Below are positions 19,328 to 28,561 of a stretch of 64,000 nt of DNA, one piece after another. This DNA comes from Bryobacterales bacterium KBS 96 (GTDB taxonomy: Bacteria; Acidobacteriota; Terriglobia; Bryobacterales; Bryobacteraceae). Made by a program: the position numbers and the translations under genes. The stretch is from NCBI GenBank assembly GCA_000381625.1, contig KB906767.1:1652629-1716628 (forward strand), in the 5' to 3' direction. The number at the start of each line of letters is the position of its first letter. Position 1 is the first letter of the stretch. The notes under the pieces were generated by a model. It was not told where the DNA came from. It saw only the letters and a program-made list of their open reading frames with translations, and ran no database searches.

Positions 19328-20596
19328 ATGCCTGCCAAATCCGATTCCATCACCAGCCAACTTCCGGCTCAGGATGAACGGATGTCGGAGCAGGTCGAAC
19401 GGGTGCTTCGCAGCGATGCGTTCCATGGCTCCGGAATTCTGCGGAATCTGCTCTCGTATCTTGCCAGTTGTGCGCTGGCGGACCGCGCAGAACCGGTCAA
19501 GGTGAGAGAGATTGCGTCCGCCGTTTTCGGCAGGCCGGAGAATTTCGATTCGCAAAACGACTCGGTGGTGCGAGTCCACACGGGGCGTTTACGCTCCAAA
19601 CTGGCCGAGTACTACATGAGCGAAGGCGCCGAGGACGAGCTCATTCTCTCGATTCCGAAGGGCAGTTATGCGCTCGCCTGGCATTACCGTCAAATTAGTA
19701 CGCCGACGGCGGAGACCGTGGATTCTCCCCAACTCGATACCGGGAAGGCGATTCCCGAAAGAGCCGCTCCGCGCCGGCGCAGGTCTATTCCCGTAGCTAT
19801 TGCGCTGCTGCTTGTGGCGGTGACGGCGCTTGGCACGGTGATTGTTGAGAATATCGTCAGACGCCCGGCCGCAAATCACGCGGCAACAGCAAATCTTCGA
19901 CAGTTTTGGCGCGGATTCTTAGCTGACGCCAATTCTCCGCTCATCGTATTTTCCAATCTCGAGTTTGTCAACACCGGGAGCGGTAGCATGCACTTCCGTG
20001 TGCCCGCGGACGAGGGCAGACCATCGATCGACACTTATACGACAGTCGGAGAAGTGATGGGCGTATTCGACGTGACCCGTACGTTATCGTCGTTTCAGAA
20101 GCCGGCAAGGGTGAAACGAAGCGAGCTACTAACCTGGGACGACGCGAAGGAAAGCGACCTCATTTTCGTAGGCGGGCCGCTGGCAAACACTCCGCTGCGG
20201 GATGTTCCTTTCCTTAAAGAGTTTCGATTTCAGGAAAGTAGAACGGGCTCATCGCCTCAGCCGGGAGCGATTGTCAACGTTCATCCCCGCTCCGGAGAAT
20301 CTGCGCTTTACTTCGGCCCGCGCGATCGCCCGTTCCAGTTTGATTACGCGGTGATTGCACTCAAACCGATTTTCGAAACACAGCGGGAGGCCTTGGTGCT
20401 GGCAGGGGTAACAGAGTTCGGCACCTGGGGCGCGGCGGATTTCGTCAGTCAAGAGGAACACGTTGCGGAGCTGATATCACGGCTGAAGATCGGGCCCGGC
20501 GACCCGATTCCTCCGTTCGAGGCTCTCCTTCGTATCAAAGTGCAAGGGGGAGTTCCCATCCAATCGGACATCGTATCGGTGCGGCGAGTTCGTTAG
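19328..20596 (+). CDS. Winged-helix transcriptional regulator with a transmembrane anchor and periplasmic sensor domain
   Basis: A 422-residue protein. Residues 15-120 carry a block (HGSGILRNLLSYLAS, VREIASAVFGRPENFDSQND, VVRVHTGRLRSKLAEYY, ILSIPKGSYAL) known from acidobacterial winged-helix DNA-binding domains related to OmpR/CadC-type regulators. A single membrane helix follows (SIPVAIALLLVAVTALGTVIV, about 155-175). The ~240-residue outer domain is unlike known sensor folds but contains DLIFVGGPLANTP, a pattern seen in other proteins of this class. This is a CadC-like one-component design in which a membrane-bound DNA-binding domain responds to an external signal. The gene is just upstream of a TonB receptor on the same strand (about 250 bp), which may be its target; that is inference. 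Confidence 0.8.
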   Translation: MPAKSDSITSQLPAQDERMSEQVERVLRSDAFHGSGILRNLLSYLASCALADRAEPVKVREIASAVFGRPENFDSQNDSVVRVHTGRLRSKLAEYYMSEGAEDELILSIPKGSYALAWHYRQISTPTAETVDSPQLDTGKAIPERAAPRRRRSIPVAIALLLVAVTALGTVIVENIVRRPAANHAATANLRQFWRGFLADANSPLIVFSNLEFVNTGSGSMHFRVPADEGRPSIDTYTTVGEVMGVFDVTRTLSSFQKPARVKRSELLTWDDAKESDLIFVGGPLANTPLRDVPFLKEFRFQESRTGSSPQPGAIVNVHPRSGESALYFGPRDRPFQFDYAVIALKPIFETQREALVLAGVTEFGTWGAADFVSQEEHVAELISRLKIGPGDPIPPFEALLRIKVQGGVPIQSDIVSVRRVR

Positions 20597-20849
20597 CGCA
20601 CGGGGCAAAATAGCCAAAGCGCGACGCAGGCCTCGCCCCTACAATAGACAATCGATTTCGTACCGGGGGCGGCATCTCCGACCCGCCTAAGTAAATCAGT
20701 AGGTTAGCGCGGATAATACGCGGTTAAACGTGGATTTCACTTCCCGCGCGTTCCGAAACAACCTATCATTCTTCGTAATCGGGTCAAGCAACATCCAGGG
20801 AAACTTCTCGCCGCTTCGGCTTTGCTTCCCCAGAGAGGATAGTCCGGTC

Positions 20850-23800
20850 ATGAAGAGAAATTCACTCGGATTCAATAGATTGCGGGGCGCGATGGCAGCG
20901 GCCGTCGTTCTTCTCTTAGTCGCGCAAGTGGGTATTCTATCGGCGCAGCAAGTGTTCGGCAACATCTATGGCACGGTCACCGATAAATCCGGTGGCGCGG
21001 TGGCTAACGCGAAGGTCACGATCACGGATGTAAACAAAAACACGAAATTCCAGGTGACCACGAATGAATCCGGCAACTACACGAAGGGACAACTCATTCC
21101 GGGTATCTACCGCGTCCAAATCGAAGCGCCTGGATTCGAAAACGTTGTTTCCAACAATCTCCAGGTCAGCATCGATCAATCGGCTCGTTTCGATGTGGCG
21201 CTTAATGTAGGCAACGTGACCGAGCAGGTTCAGGTCACCGCCGCCGCTCCTTTGCTGCAGACGGATCGTGCGGACGTGGCGCAGACGTTTACATCGAAAC
21301 AACTCCAGGATCTGCCAAACTTCGGCCGGAACCTGCAGACTTTCATGCTCCTGAACCCCGGCACGTCTCAGTTCGGCTGGAACCAGAACAACGCCGAGGA
21401 CCCGCAGGGCGGAAAGCAGATTCAGGTTAACGGCCAGGCTTTCAGTGGAACTGGATTCGAACTGGATGGGACGACAAATCAGGACCCCATCCTCGGTGAA
21501 ATCCTGATTAACCCGCCCATGGACGCCGTGAACGAAGTGAAACAAGCCTCGCAGGATTACGATGCCGAATTCGGGTACACCAGCGGCGGCATCATGACGT
21601 ATTCGACCAAGTCCGGCTCCAACGCATTTCATGGGTCCGCGTTTGAGTACATTTATCTGAACACGCCTGGGTTTCAGGATTTTGCGCGAAATCCATTCAA
21701 TTCGGCTGAGGACCATGGGACGCCCACCGTCCGCTGGAATCAATTTGGCGGCTCTATCGGTGGGCGCGTGATTCCAAACAAGCTATTCTTTTTTGGCGAT
21801 GCGCAGTTAACGCGCCGAACGCAAGGGTCGTCCGTCCAGACGACGGTGCCGACCGCCGCGGCGCGAACCGGAAATTTGAGCGGGTATCCAACTACAATCT
21901 ACGATCCGAGCACGGGCGATGCCGACGGCCGGAATCGAATTGCGTTCCCGAACAATACGATTCCGAGCGACCGGCTCAGCCCTCAAGCGCTTGCTCTTCT
22001 AAACTATTTCCCGCTACCGAACACAGTGGAACAGAACAGCGGCGTGAACTACCGGAACAACTATGCCACCACCGGAGCTCAGATATTTAACACGAACCAA
22101 TGGGACACGCGCTGGGACTATTACGGCAGCGAAAAGAACACCTACTTCGGCCGCTATAGCTACGCCGGTTTCAACATCCAGGCGCCGGGAGCTTTTGGTC
22201 TGGAGGCCGGTGGTCCGTCATTCGACAACATAGGATACGCCGGAAACTCCGACGTGCTGAATCAGAGCCTTGCCGCCGGTTGGACACACACATCTAGTCC
22301 CACTTTTATTAACGAGTTTCGCTTCGGCTATATGCGTTACCGCGTCAATGCCGTTCCGAACGGAGTCGGCACAAGCCCCGCCAAAGACGCCAATATTCCC
22401 GGTCTCAATCTCGACAACTATTTCACTTCCGGAATGCCCGCGTTCTTTGTCAATGGCGACGAGGCGGGGAATGGCAACGCGAGCCTGGGTTATGCGCTGA
22501 ACATCAATTCCTGCAACTGTCCGTTGGCGCAGCGTGAGCAGCAGTACCAAGGTGTGGACAATGTCACAAAAATTGCCGGAAATCACACCTTCAAATTTGG
22601 CGTGGATATCCGATTCGCACTGAACCTACGCGTGCCCAGCGATGCGCACCGCGCGGGTGAACTCACGTTTTCACCCGGATATACGGGCGTGGTAAACAAT
22701 GTGAATGGCGCAGCCACGGAAGGCTACGGACTGGCGACGTTTTTGCTAGGCGAAGCCACTGGCTTTCGACGCTACGTCAGCACCACGACGGACGCCGAGG
22801 AACGCCAGAAGCGCTGGTTCTTCTACGGCCAGGACCAATGGCGCGCCACGCCGAAGCTAACCATCACGTATGGACTTCGCTGGGAATTGGTGTTTCCCGA
22901 AACCGTAAATAAGCCTGGAAACGGCGGATCGCTAGACCTCCGCACAGGCGATATCAACGTCTTTGGCGTGGGACTGGTTTCCGGTCACGGTATTCAGAGC
23001 ATGAATTACCATAACTTCGCGCCACGGCTCGGGGTCGCCTACCAACTGACTCCGAAGACTGTGGTGCGCATGGGGACGGGATGGTCATATAACCTCGGCA
23101 CGTTCGGATCGATTTTCGGCCACAACGTGACGCAAAATCTTCCGGTTCTCGCCATTCAGTCGCTGAACTCTCCCCAGACATTCTCCGGCGTTTTCAATCT
23201 GGCCAATGGCCCGTCGCAACCGACCTTCCTGCAGCCGGATGCGTATGGCCTCATTCCGCTTCCGGATGGCGTCGAGGCGAAAGTACGTCCGCTGACGATG
23301 GTTATGCCGCGAGTGTGGGCTTATAACGCGACAGTCGAGCAGCAACTCACGAGCAAACTGGCTGTTTCAGCAGGTTACGTGGGCAATTCGGGACGGCACG
23401 TGCTGCTCGCGAGCGGGCCAAGCTTCGACAGAAACACGCCCCTATTCCTCCCAGGCAATCCGAACGTAAACGACGGCAGGCCGTTCTATGCGAATTATGG
23501 CTGGACCCAATCGATTGACGATTACTGCAATTGCGCGAACAACCGATACGACTCTTTTCAAGCCAGCGTCAAAGTGCGTCAGCTCGCCGGTTACACGCTT
23601 CAGGGCAGCTATACCTATCAGGTAGCTCAAGGCGATGGTTATGGAAGCGCCAACTCATACACGTTCTTGTATGACCGGGCGCTTGGCTGGGGCAATCAGG
23701 ATTACATTGCGCATCACCAACTCACGTTGTCGCAGAGTTTTGATATTCCGTTCGGCCGTGGCCGCAAATGGGGCGCCAACATGAACAGATTCGTCGACTT

Positions 23801-24278
23801 CGCACTCGGCGGATGGAACGTGAGCGGCATCACCACGTTCTATAGCGGGCTGCCGTTTACGCCGGCAATTGGCACATTCCCGTCCGATTATTCCCGTCCG
23901 GATGTCGGCCCCAACGACCGCCCGGACCTTGGGAGCGGCGATCCCTACAAAGGCGCGGTGGGCAACCGCAACCAATGGTTCGTTGGCGGACTAGGCTCTA
24001 CGTTTCTGTTGCCCGCCCAGAATTCATTCGGCAACTATCCCGTGAATTCGCTCTACGGTCCGCATTTCATCAATCAGGATCTCTCGCTCGCCAAGAGCTT
24101 TGCCTTCACCGAGCGCGTGAGATTTACGCTGCGAACGGATGCCGTGAATGCGTTCAACCACACCAATCTGGGCATGCCGAACTCGAATGTAACCGATCAA
24201 TTTGCGGGCCAGATTACGGGCCTTGCTTCGCAATATCAGATGCGGCGCCTCCAGTTCAGTGGGCGCATTGACTTCTGA
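20850..24278 (+). CDS. TonB-dependent receptor, Oar-like with carboxypeptidase-regulatory-like domain
   Basis: The ATG at 20850 gives a signal peptide (RLRGAMAAAVVLLLVAQVGILSAQQ) close to the N-terminus; an earlier in-frame start at 20730 would add 40 unlikely residues. About 1142 residues in total. The regulatory-like domain (GNIYGTVTDKSGGAVANAKV) is followed by the plug, with DLPNFGRNLQTFMLLNPGTS, TGFELDGTTNQDP, QDYDAEFGYTSGGIMTYSTK and SGSNAFHG, and then a long barrel ending in Phe (SGRIDF). All motifs missing in the pseudogene at 11669-14737 are present here. The upstream transmembrane regulator may control it. There is no adjacent hydrolase, so the cargo is unknown. Confidence 0.92.
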   Translation: MKRNSLGFNRLRGAMAAAVVLLLVAQVGILSAQQVFGNIYGTVTDKSGGAVANAKVTITDVNKNTKFQVTTNESGNYTKGQLIPGIYRVQIEAPGFENVVSNNLQVSIDQSARFDVALNVGNVTEQVQVTAAAPLLQTDRADVAQTFTSKQLQDLPNFGRNLQTFMLLNPGTSQFGWNQNNAEDPQGGKQIQVNGQAFSGTGFELDGTTNQDPILGEILINPPMDAVNEVKQASQDYDAEFGYTSGGIMTYSTKSGSNAFHGSAFEYIYLNTPGFQDFARNPFNSAEDHGTPTVRWNQFGGSIGGRVIPNKLFFFGDAQLTRRTQGSSVQTTVPTAAARTGNLSGYPTTIYDPSTGDADGRNRIAFPNNTIPSDRLSPQALALLNYFPLPNTVEQNSGVNYRNNYATTGAQIFNTNQWDTRWDYYGSEKNTYFGRYSYAGFNIQAPGAFGLEAGGPSFDNIGYAGNSDVLNQSLAAGWTHTSSPTFINEFRFGYMRYRVNAVPNGVGTSPAKDANIPGLNLDNYFTSGMPAFFVNGDEAGNGNASLGYALNINSCNCPLAQREQQYQGVDNVTKIAGNHTFKFGVDIRFALNLRVPSDAHRAGELTFSPGYTGVVNNVNGAATEGYGLATFLLGEATGFRRYVSTTTDAEERQKRWFFYGQDQWRATPKLTITYGLRWELVFPETVNKPGNGGSLDLRTGDINVFGVGLVSGHGIQSMNYHNFAPRLGVAYQLTPKTVVRMGTGWSYNLGTFGSIFGHNVTQNLPVLAIQSLNSPQTFSGVFNLANGPSQPTFLQPDAYGLIPLPDGVEAKVRPLTMVMPRVWAYNATVEQQLTSKLAVSAGYVGNSGRHVLLASGPSFDRNTPLFLPGNPNVNDGRPFYANYGWTQSIDDYCNCANNRYDSFQASVKVRQLAGYTLQGSYTYQVAQGDGYGSANSYTFLYDRALGWGNQDYIAHHQLTLSQSFDIPFGRGRKWGANMNRFVDFALGGWNVSGITTFYSGLPFTPAIGTFPSDYSRPDVGPNDRPDLGSGDPYKGAVGNRNQWFVGGLGSTFLLPAQNSFGNYPVNSLYGPHFINQDLSLAKSFAFTERVRFTLRTDAVNAFNHTNLGMPNSNVTDQFAGQITGLASQYQMRRLQFSGRIDF

Positions 24279-24515
24279 GTCGCCGGAGACCGATAAGAAA
24301 CACGACAAGCGAGATGCTTAAACAGTCCTCGGAATCGATTCCAAGCGGCGCGCCCTCTGGAGCTTAGCCGATGCAAGCCGACTTGTCGTTCAGTATCTGA
24401 CGGACACTTTCCGAGTCTCAACCAGTCGAAGCCAATTGGCGCCTAACCCACCTGAACGAACCGCTCAATTCTCCTAACGCCTTGCATCGTCGCGAGAGAT
24501 TAGGAAAATGAAATC

Positions 24516-25184
24516 ATGCAAATCGGCCTTATTGGAGGGATCGGTCCCGCAGCTACGGACTTCTATTACCGACGCTTGATAGCGACATTCGCAGCCAGGC
24601 GCTCGCCGCTGGAGTTGACGATTGCCCATGCCGACACACCGACGCTTGTAGACAATCTTGGCCGCAACGACAAAACGGCGCAGGCCGAAATATTTGCCGG
24701 GTTGGCAAGCCGGCTGGCTGCGGCCGGTGCGAACTTTGTTGCGATTACTTCAATAGCAGGACACTTCTGCATTGACTCATTCAAAGCAAAATCGCCGCTC
24801 CCCGCTGTCGACATGATCACTGAAGTCAACCGAGCAGTAGCCGCGACTGTCTTTAACCGGCTCGGCATTCTCGGAACGCGAACTGTGATGGAAACACGCT
24901 TTTATGGAGGCCTAACGACTGCTACCATCATTCCGCCGAGTGGACGAGACCTGATCGATGTACATGACGCCTATGTCGCGATGGCTGCCTCCGGCGTTGC
25001 GAATGAAGCTCAACGATCAGTGTTCGATAGGGTTAGCAGGCGACTGCTCAACGACGGCGCTCAAGCCATCATGTTGGGGGGCACCGATCTTGCATTGGTC
25101 TACAATCAGCAGACGTCCGAATTCCCGTTGATCGACTGCGCAACCATTCATATTGAGGCCATTGTCCGACTCGCCCTTGGATAA
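24516..25184 (+). CDS. Aspartate/glutamate racemase family protein lacking the catalytic cysteines
   Basis: A 222-residue protein with the family start (MQIGLIGGIGPAATDFYYRRL) and the central patterns GILGTRTVMETRFYGG and DGAQAIMLGGTDLALVYNQ. The family interconverts amino acid enantiomers using two cysteines, or Thr/Cys in E. coli YgeA. At the first site this protein reads AITSIAGHFC, keeping a Thr but not the usual Asn-Thr. At the second site the usual GCTE reads GGTD, so the cysteine is replaced by glycine. Standard two-base racemisation therefore looks unlikely, and the protein may have another activity. Length is normal and the frame intact. The preceding 237 bp after the TonB receptor contains no gene. 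Confidence 0.8.
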   Translation: MQIGLIGGIGPAATDFYYRRLIATFAARRSPLELTIAHADTPTLVDNLGRNDKTAQAEIFAGLASRLAAAGANFVAITSIAGHFCIDSFKAKSPLPAVDMITEVNRAVAATVFNRLGILGTRTVMETRFYGGLTTATIIPPSGRDLIDVHDAYVAMAASGVANEAQRSVFDRVSRRLLNDGAQAIMLGGTDLALVYNQQTSEFPLIDCATIHIEAIVRLALG

Positions 25185-25262
25185 TAACTATTTGATGTCG
25201 ACGCCTGAGCTCAAGGGCCACTTATTCGGTGCTCTCGCTGTTTTCAGTACCCAGGAGGAATT

Positions 25263-25844
25263 ATGTCGAGCCACGGAAATGCAACAGTATCAAGAGTAAC
25301 GTTGCACGTGGTTTTAAGCCTTGATGGGTTCATCGCGAGGAAGGATAACAGTGTCTCCTGGCTGGATGCCAATGGAAGCATCTATGAACCTGGAGTTTCC
25401 GTTTCGGAGGAAGAAGCCGCGGCTTTCGTCAAAGCCATAGACTGTTACGTGCTCGGTTCTCGCACGTATGAACATGCACTTGAACTGGGCTGGCCATATG
25501 GCGATACTCCGGCCGTAGTAGTAACAGGAAGGAAATTGCCGTCGACCAGGAAGAGTGTCGAGTTCTACTCGGGCGATCTCAAGGCACTGCTTGATGAGAA
25601 ACTCGCACCTCGATATCGAAACATTTGGCTCGTGGGCGGGGCGATGTTGTCCCAGCGTTTTCTCGAATTCGGCTTGGTGGACGAAATTAGGTTGACTATA
25701 GCTCCTATCCTATTGGGTGACGGACTGCGGCTATTCGGTGGCTCTCTGAAGGAAGAGAGGTGGGATTTGAAGAACGTGGTCGCGTACAAGAACGGCTTCG
25801 TTGAGTTATCATACTCCGCCACCACGGAGCGAGGCGCTTCTTGA
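25263..25844 (+). CDS. Dihydrofolate reductase family protein (RibD C-terminal-like)
   Basis: A 193-residue NADPH-binding reductase-fold protein. The N-terminal strand LHVVLSLDGFIARKDNSVSWL and the C-terminal block KALLDEKLAPRYRNIWLVGGAMLSQRFLEFGLVDEIRLTI...LLGDGLRLFG (given here in parts) are the signature of the stand-alone RibD C-terminal/DHFR-like family. In-frame PAVVVTGRKLP also fits. A strong ribosome-binding site (AGGAGG, 25253-25258) sits upstream of the ATG. The actual substrate of such stand-alone proteins is usually unknown. It follows the racemase-family gene by 78 bp and may be co-transcribed with it. Confidence 0.85.
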   Translation: MSSHGNATVSRVTLHVVLSLDGFIARKDNSVSWLDANGSIYEPGVSVSEEEAAAFVKAIDCYVLGSRTYEHALELGWPYGDTPAVVVTGRKLPSTRKSVEFYSGDLKALLDEKLAPRYRNIWLVGGAMLSQRFLEFGLVDEIRLTIAPILLGDGLRLFGGSLKEERWDLKNVVAYKNGFVELSYSATTERGAS

Positions 25845-26079
25845 TTGCCGACCTGCGACCGAAATCACAACTCGCATGGCGACAGCTATTGCCGCGATGA
25901 ATCACGCCCCATGTGGTCGCCAGACTCGCGAGCGCGGACCTTCACTCGGCGCGCGTAATTGTTTCCGAATAGTTCCAATGTCAGGGGTCGTCCGTCCGGG
26001 CACTAAACGATCGAAGGATCGAGGCCGCCTCCGACCCGCCAAGACGTATACGCAGGTCGGACCAGCTATCTGCCTACGC

Positions 26080-26475
26080 CTAGTGATGGAAGAATGCTGA
26101 GGACGGGCTCTGCCCGGAATCTGCTCCGCTTTCTTCGAGGTCCATCCGTTCGATTAGAGCGTCTCTGGTGGTATAGAAATGCCAGACCTCGCTATCTGAG
26201 AGCACATCGCCACCAAGGCTCTTTACGAGCTGACGGACTCTGACATCGATCTTGCCCGCTCCGCGGTCGATCACCTCGATTGGCGTGACGTGGGGATCAA
26301 ATTCTTTCCACTGCCGGCTCCAGTAGGCACGAATCTCTTGTTTGCCTACGACACGTCCGCCTTCCGATGCTTTGGGCCAGCTGACGCTTTCACTCATCAG
26401 CGCCAATGCACCATCGATGTTCCGTTGGTTGAACGCAGCGTAGACGCCGGCTATGACTGCCTGTGTGTTTGCCAT
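26080..26475 (-). CDS. SnoaL-like/NTF2-fold protein
   Basis: The ATG at 26475 is chosen because GGAG lies 7-8 bases upstream and the protein then begins with the family's typical first helix (MANTQAVIAGVYAAFNQRNI). A longer frame from 26643 lacks such support. The 131 residues show the SnoaL pattern: DGALALMSESVSWP, GKQEIRAYWSRQWKEF, then strands with DVRVRQLVKSLGG and SEVWHFYTTRDALIERMDL. The fold is a cone-shaped dimer used for many small-molecule isomerase, cyclase or hydrolase roles; substrate unknown. It stands alone and converges on the DHFR-family gene. Confidence 0.75.
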   Translation of the reverse strand: MANTQAVIAGVYAAFNQRNIDGALALMSESVSWPKASEGGRVVGKQEIRAYWSRQWKEFDPHVTPIEVIDRGAGKIDVRVRQLVKSLGGDVLSDSEVWHFYTTRDALIERMDLEESGADSGQSPSSAFFHH

Positions 26476-26636
26476 ACAGTTCTCCGTTTGGTAATCATTA
26501 ACCTGCAATGACCATGATAGGTCCTGAGAAACGTGATCTCGTTGCCCAACTTCGGTCGGCCACTCGGAAAGGCATTTCTGCCGGCCCAGCGCTGAGTTAA
26601 TGCTTGTGCAGACATGCGCGATATTTTTGAAGGCAC

Positions 26637-26726
26637 CGGACACACGACCGGACCGTCTGCTAGTCTGCGAATTCAGAGTCTGTCAACGTCCGTCGAAATC
26701 AGCAAAACGAATCGGCGTATCTTCAT
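26637..26726 (+). repeat. Direct repeat, copy A (left side of the arsenosugar segment)
   Basis: This ~90-bp stretch matches 31092-31179 in the same orientation at roughly 87% identity by eye, including exact blocks such as GTCTGCGAATTCAGAGTCT and TCGAAATCAGCAAAAC. The match stops in both copies close to a TTCATG. Copy A runs into the start of a recognisable oxidoreductase remnant; copy B runs into unrelated sequence. The two copies bracket about 4.4 kb with the sterol desaturase and the arsenosugar operon. Confidence 0.85.
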
Positions 26727-26850
26727 GCGCGCCGCCCTTGCCACGGCCGCCTCGTATAGCCGTATTCCGGGCGCGAACGATCGGATTCGCATCGGGGCCA
26801 TTGTGACCAGTGAGCGCTGCCAATATCTGCTCAGCCTGGTGAGTTCATGA
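26710..26850 (+). pseudogene. Gfo/Idh/MocA oxidoreductase, N-terminal fragment
   Basis: About 46 codons (NRRIFMRAALATAASYSRIP, then GANDRIRIGAIVTSERCQYL) that resemble the twin-arginine-type leader and first NAD-binding strand of acidobacterial Gfo/Idh/MocA oxidoreductases. Those usually read RRTFL...AASYSR..GANDRIRxGxIGxGxRG. The glycine-rich nucleotide loop has already degenerated (GAIVTSER) and the frame stops at 26848-26850, so only the first tenth of a ~400-residue enzyme is left. It begins inside direct repeat copy A. This may be what remains after a rearrangement. The remaining ~180 bp to the sterol desaturase gene contain nothing recognisable. Confidence 0.6.
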
Positions 26851-27032
26851 TCGCACCGGATTCCACGCGGCGTTGCGGCTGTCATGGCCGTTCAAGCCGC
26901 CCCGGTGTGCTGCCTGTCACAATACGGCTGGCGAGCGCGGCCGCAGCGTTCCCAATCTTGGCTGGTTTGCTTGCAGTGGCATACGGAATTTCGATTCGAG
27001 ATTGGAGTTAGTCACGTCTAATTTCAAGCGCC

Positions 27033-27878
27033 ATGAAAAATCCCATTCCAAACTCGGTTCGCGGCATCATCATCGGAACGTGGATCGCCGGTCTTGTCTG
27101 GCTTGAGAACAGACGCGCACTGCGCGCCGTTCATACGAGTAAGCTGCGGCGTGACGTTCGCAACCTCGTGATAGCAGTTCCCGCAGGTGGCGTAATGCAG
27201 GCTTTGGAATTGCCGATCGCGTTCAAGCTGGCAGAGTTGGCGCAGCGCAAGAAGTGGGGTATCCTACGCCGTTTGCCTTTGCCGCCCGTTGTCGCCGGCG
27301 CTGTAGGCATCCTTCTGCTCGATTACACGCTTTACTGGTGGCATTTCTTAACGCACCGTGTTCCCTTTCTGTGGCGATTTCACCAAGTCCACCACCTCGA
27401 CCAGGAGATGGACGCCACAACGGCTCTCCGTTTTCACTTCGGCGAGATCACGATTTCAGTCGCTTTCCGGGCAGCGCAGATTATCGTCATCGGCCCCACG
27501 CCTACAACCGTGGCCTTCTGGCAAGTCTTCCTATTTCTCTGCATTCTCTTCCATCATTCGAACGTACGCCTGCCACTCGCTTTGGAGCGGAGAATAGCGC
27601 GCATCGTAATTACGCCGCGCCTCCACGGCATCCATCACTCCATCGCGCCAGAAGAGGTGAATTCGAACTGGTCGAGCGGATTTAGCATTTGGGATCTGCT
27701 TCACGCCACCTTGCGGACCGAGACGCCGCAGCATACTCTTACACTCGGCGTTCGCGGATTTCTCGGAGGGTCGGAAGACACGATTTGTAAGGCTTTGCTC
27801 TTCCCATTTCATATTCCAGGCGAACCACCTGAATATAATCAAGTGCAGGTCAGGCAATCGTTCGATGCACTTGCTTAG
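27033..27878 (+). CDS. Sterol desaturase/fatty acid hydroxylase superfamily membrane protein
   Basis: A 281-residue integral membrane protein with the eight-histidine di-iron pattern of the superfamily: HFLTHRVPFLWRFHQVHH (HxxxH and HxxHH types) at about residues 107-124, HHSN near residue 176 and HGIHHS near residue 203. It has several hydrophobic segments. Family members hydroxylate or desaturate lipids, carotenoids or sterols; the bacterial substrate is not predictable. The 3' end overlaps the convergent glycosyltransferase gene by 4 bp. It sits inside the segment bracketed by the direct repeats. Confidence 0.88.
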   Translation: MKNPIPNSVRGIIIGTWIAGLVWLENRRALRAVHTSKLRRDVRNLVIAVPAGGVMQALELPIAFKLAELAQRKKWGILRRLPLPPVVAGAVGILLLDYTLYWWHFLTHRVPFLWRFHQVHHLDQEMDATTALRFHFGEITISVAFRAAQIIVIGPTPTTVAFWQVFLFLCILFHHSNVRLPLALERRIARIVITPRLHGIHHSIAPEEVNSNWSSGFSIWDLLHATLRTETPQHTLTLGVRGFLGGSEDTICKALLFPFHIPGEPPEYNQVQVRQSFDALA

Positions 27879-28561
27879 CCAGTTGCGCGCCGCGCGTGAC
27901 GATACCAGCGCGCGAGTAGGTTGGGAGACACGCCGCCCCAATACAGAACCTGCAAAACCGTCCAGTGCATCCACATCAGAGCGAAATTCTTATTCTCAAA
28001 ACGCCGCGATGAAGTCATGATGCGGCTTTTGAGATGCACGAATCGTCCGGCTCTTCGGAGGCGCTGTAATAGATCCAAGTCTTCAAACAGCGCAAACGAT
28101 CGGAAGCCGCCAATGGCGTCGTAGATCGTTCGGCGAACGAAAATGCCGGAATCCCCGTAACAGAGATTCAGCAAACGCAAGATGGGATAAATCGCGGTAA
28201 GCTGCCGCGCCGCTCGAGACGCACCATCGAATGTGAGTCCGAAATTTCCGCCCGCAACAGAAGGATCGCTCAATGCAGCGACAATGTCGGCCAAGGCATG
28301 CGTGGGTGGGATTGTATCTGCATGCACAAACCACAGAATGTTGCCGCGAGCCTTGAGCGCTCCTGTATGTTGCTGAAGGCCCCGGCCACGAGCGCTCGGC
28401 AGTACAACCACTCCCGACTCCTGGGCCACCGCAACTGTCGCATCCTCACTGCCGCCGTCGACGACCAGAATCTCCTTCTCTCCTTCGAGCGCCTGAAGGG
28501 CTTCAAGCGTCGTCCGAATTTGTGAAGCTTCATTCAGCGCTGGAACGATGATGCTGACCAT
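27875..28561 (-). CDS. Family 2 glycosyltransferase, arsenosugar-cluster type (TIGR04283-like)
   Basis: A 228-residue GT-A enzyme. The N-terminus VSIIVPALNEASQI, the metal-site region ILWFVHADTIPP (DxD equivalent HAD) and ALFEDLDLLQRLRRAGRF are typical. The product ends with a short membrane-associated region (MHWTVLQVLYWGGVSP). Its length and paired context with the next gene fit the TIGR04283 family named for arsenosugar clusters. It is last in the minus-strand operon and its start overlaps the preceding gene by 28 bp. Proposed role: sugar transfer in making an arsenic-containing glycoside or lipid. The substrate has not been shown. Confidence 0.85.
   Translation of the reverse strand: MVSIIVPALNEASQIRTTLEALQALEGEKEILVVDGGSEDATVAVAQESGVVVLPSARGRGLQQHTGALKARGNILWFVHADTIPPTHALADIVAALSDPSVAGGNFGLTFDGASRAARQLTAIYPILRLLNLCYGDSGIFVRRTIYDAIGGFRSFALFEDLDLLQRLRRAGRFVHLKSRIMTSSRRFENKNFALMWMHWTVLQVLYWGGVSPNLLARWYRHARRATG

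Noticed and set aside
20937-21743. A 268-codon open frame on the minus strand
   Set aside because: Antisense to the third TonB receptor's N-terminal region; no recognisable protein.
25801-26100. A 99-codon plus-strand frame after the DHFR-family gene
   Set aside because: It begins inside that gene, its translation is Arg/Pro-rich without structure, and it overlaps the SnoaL gene end.
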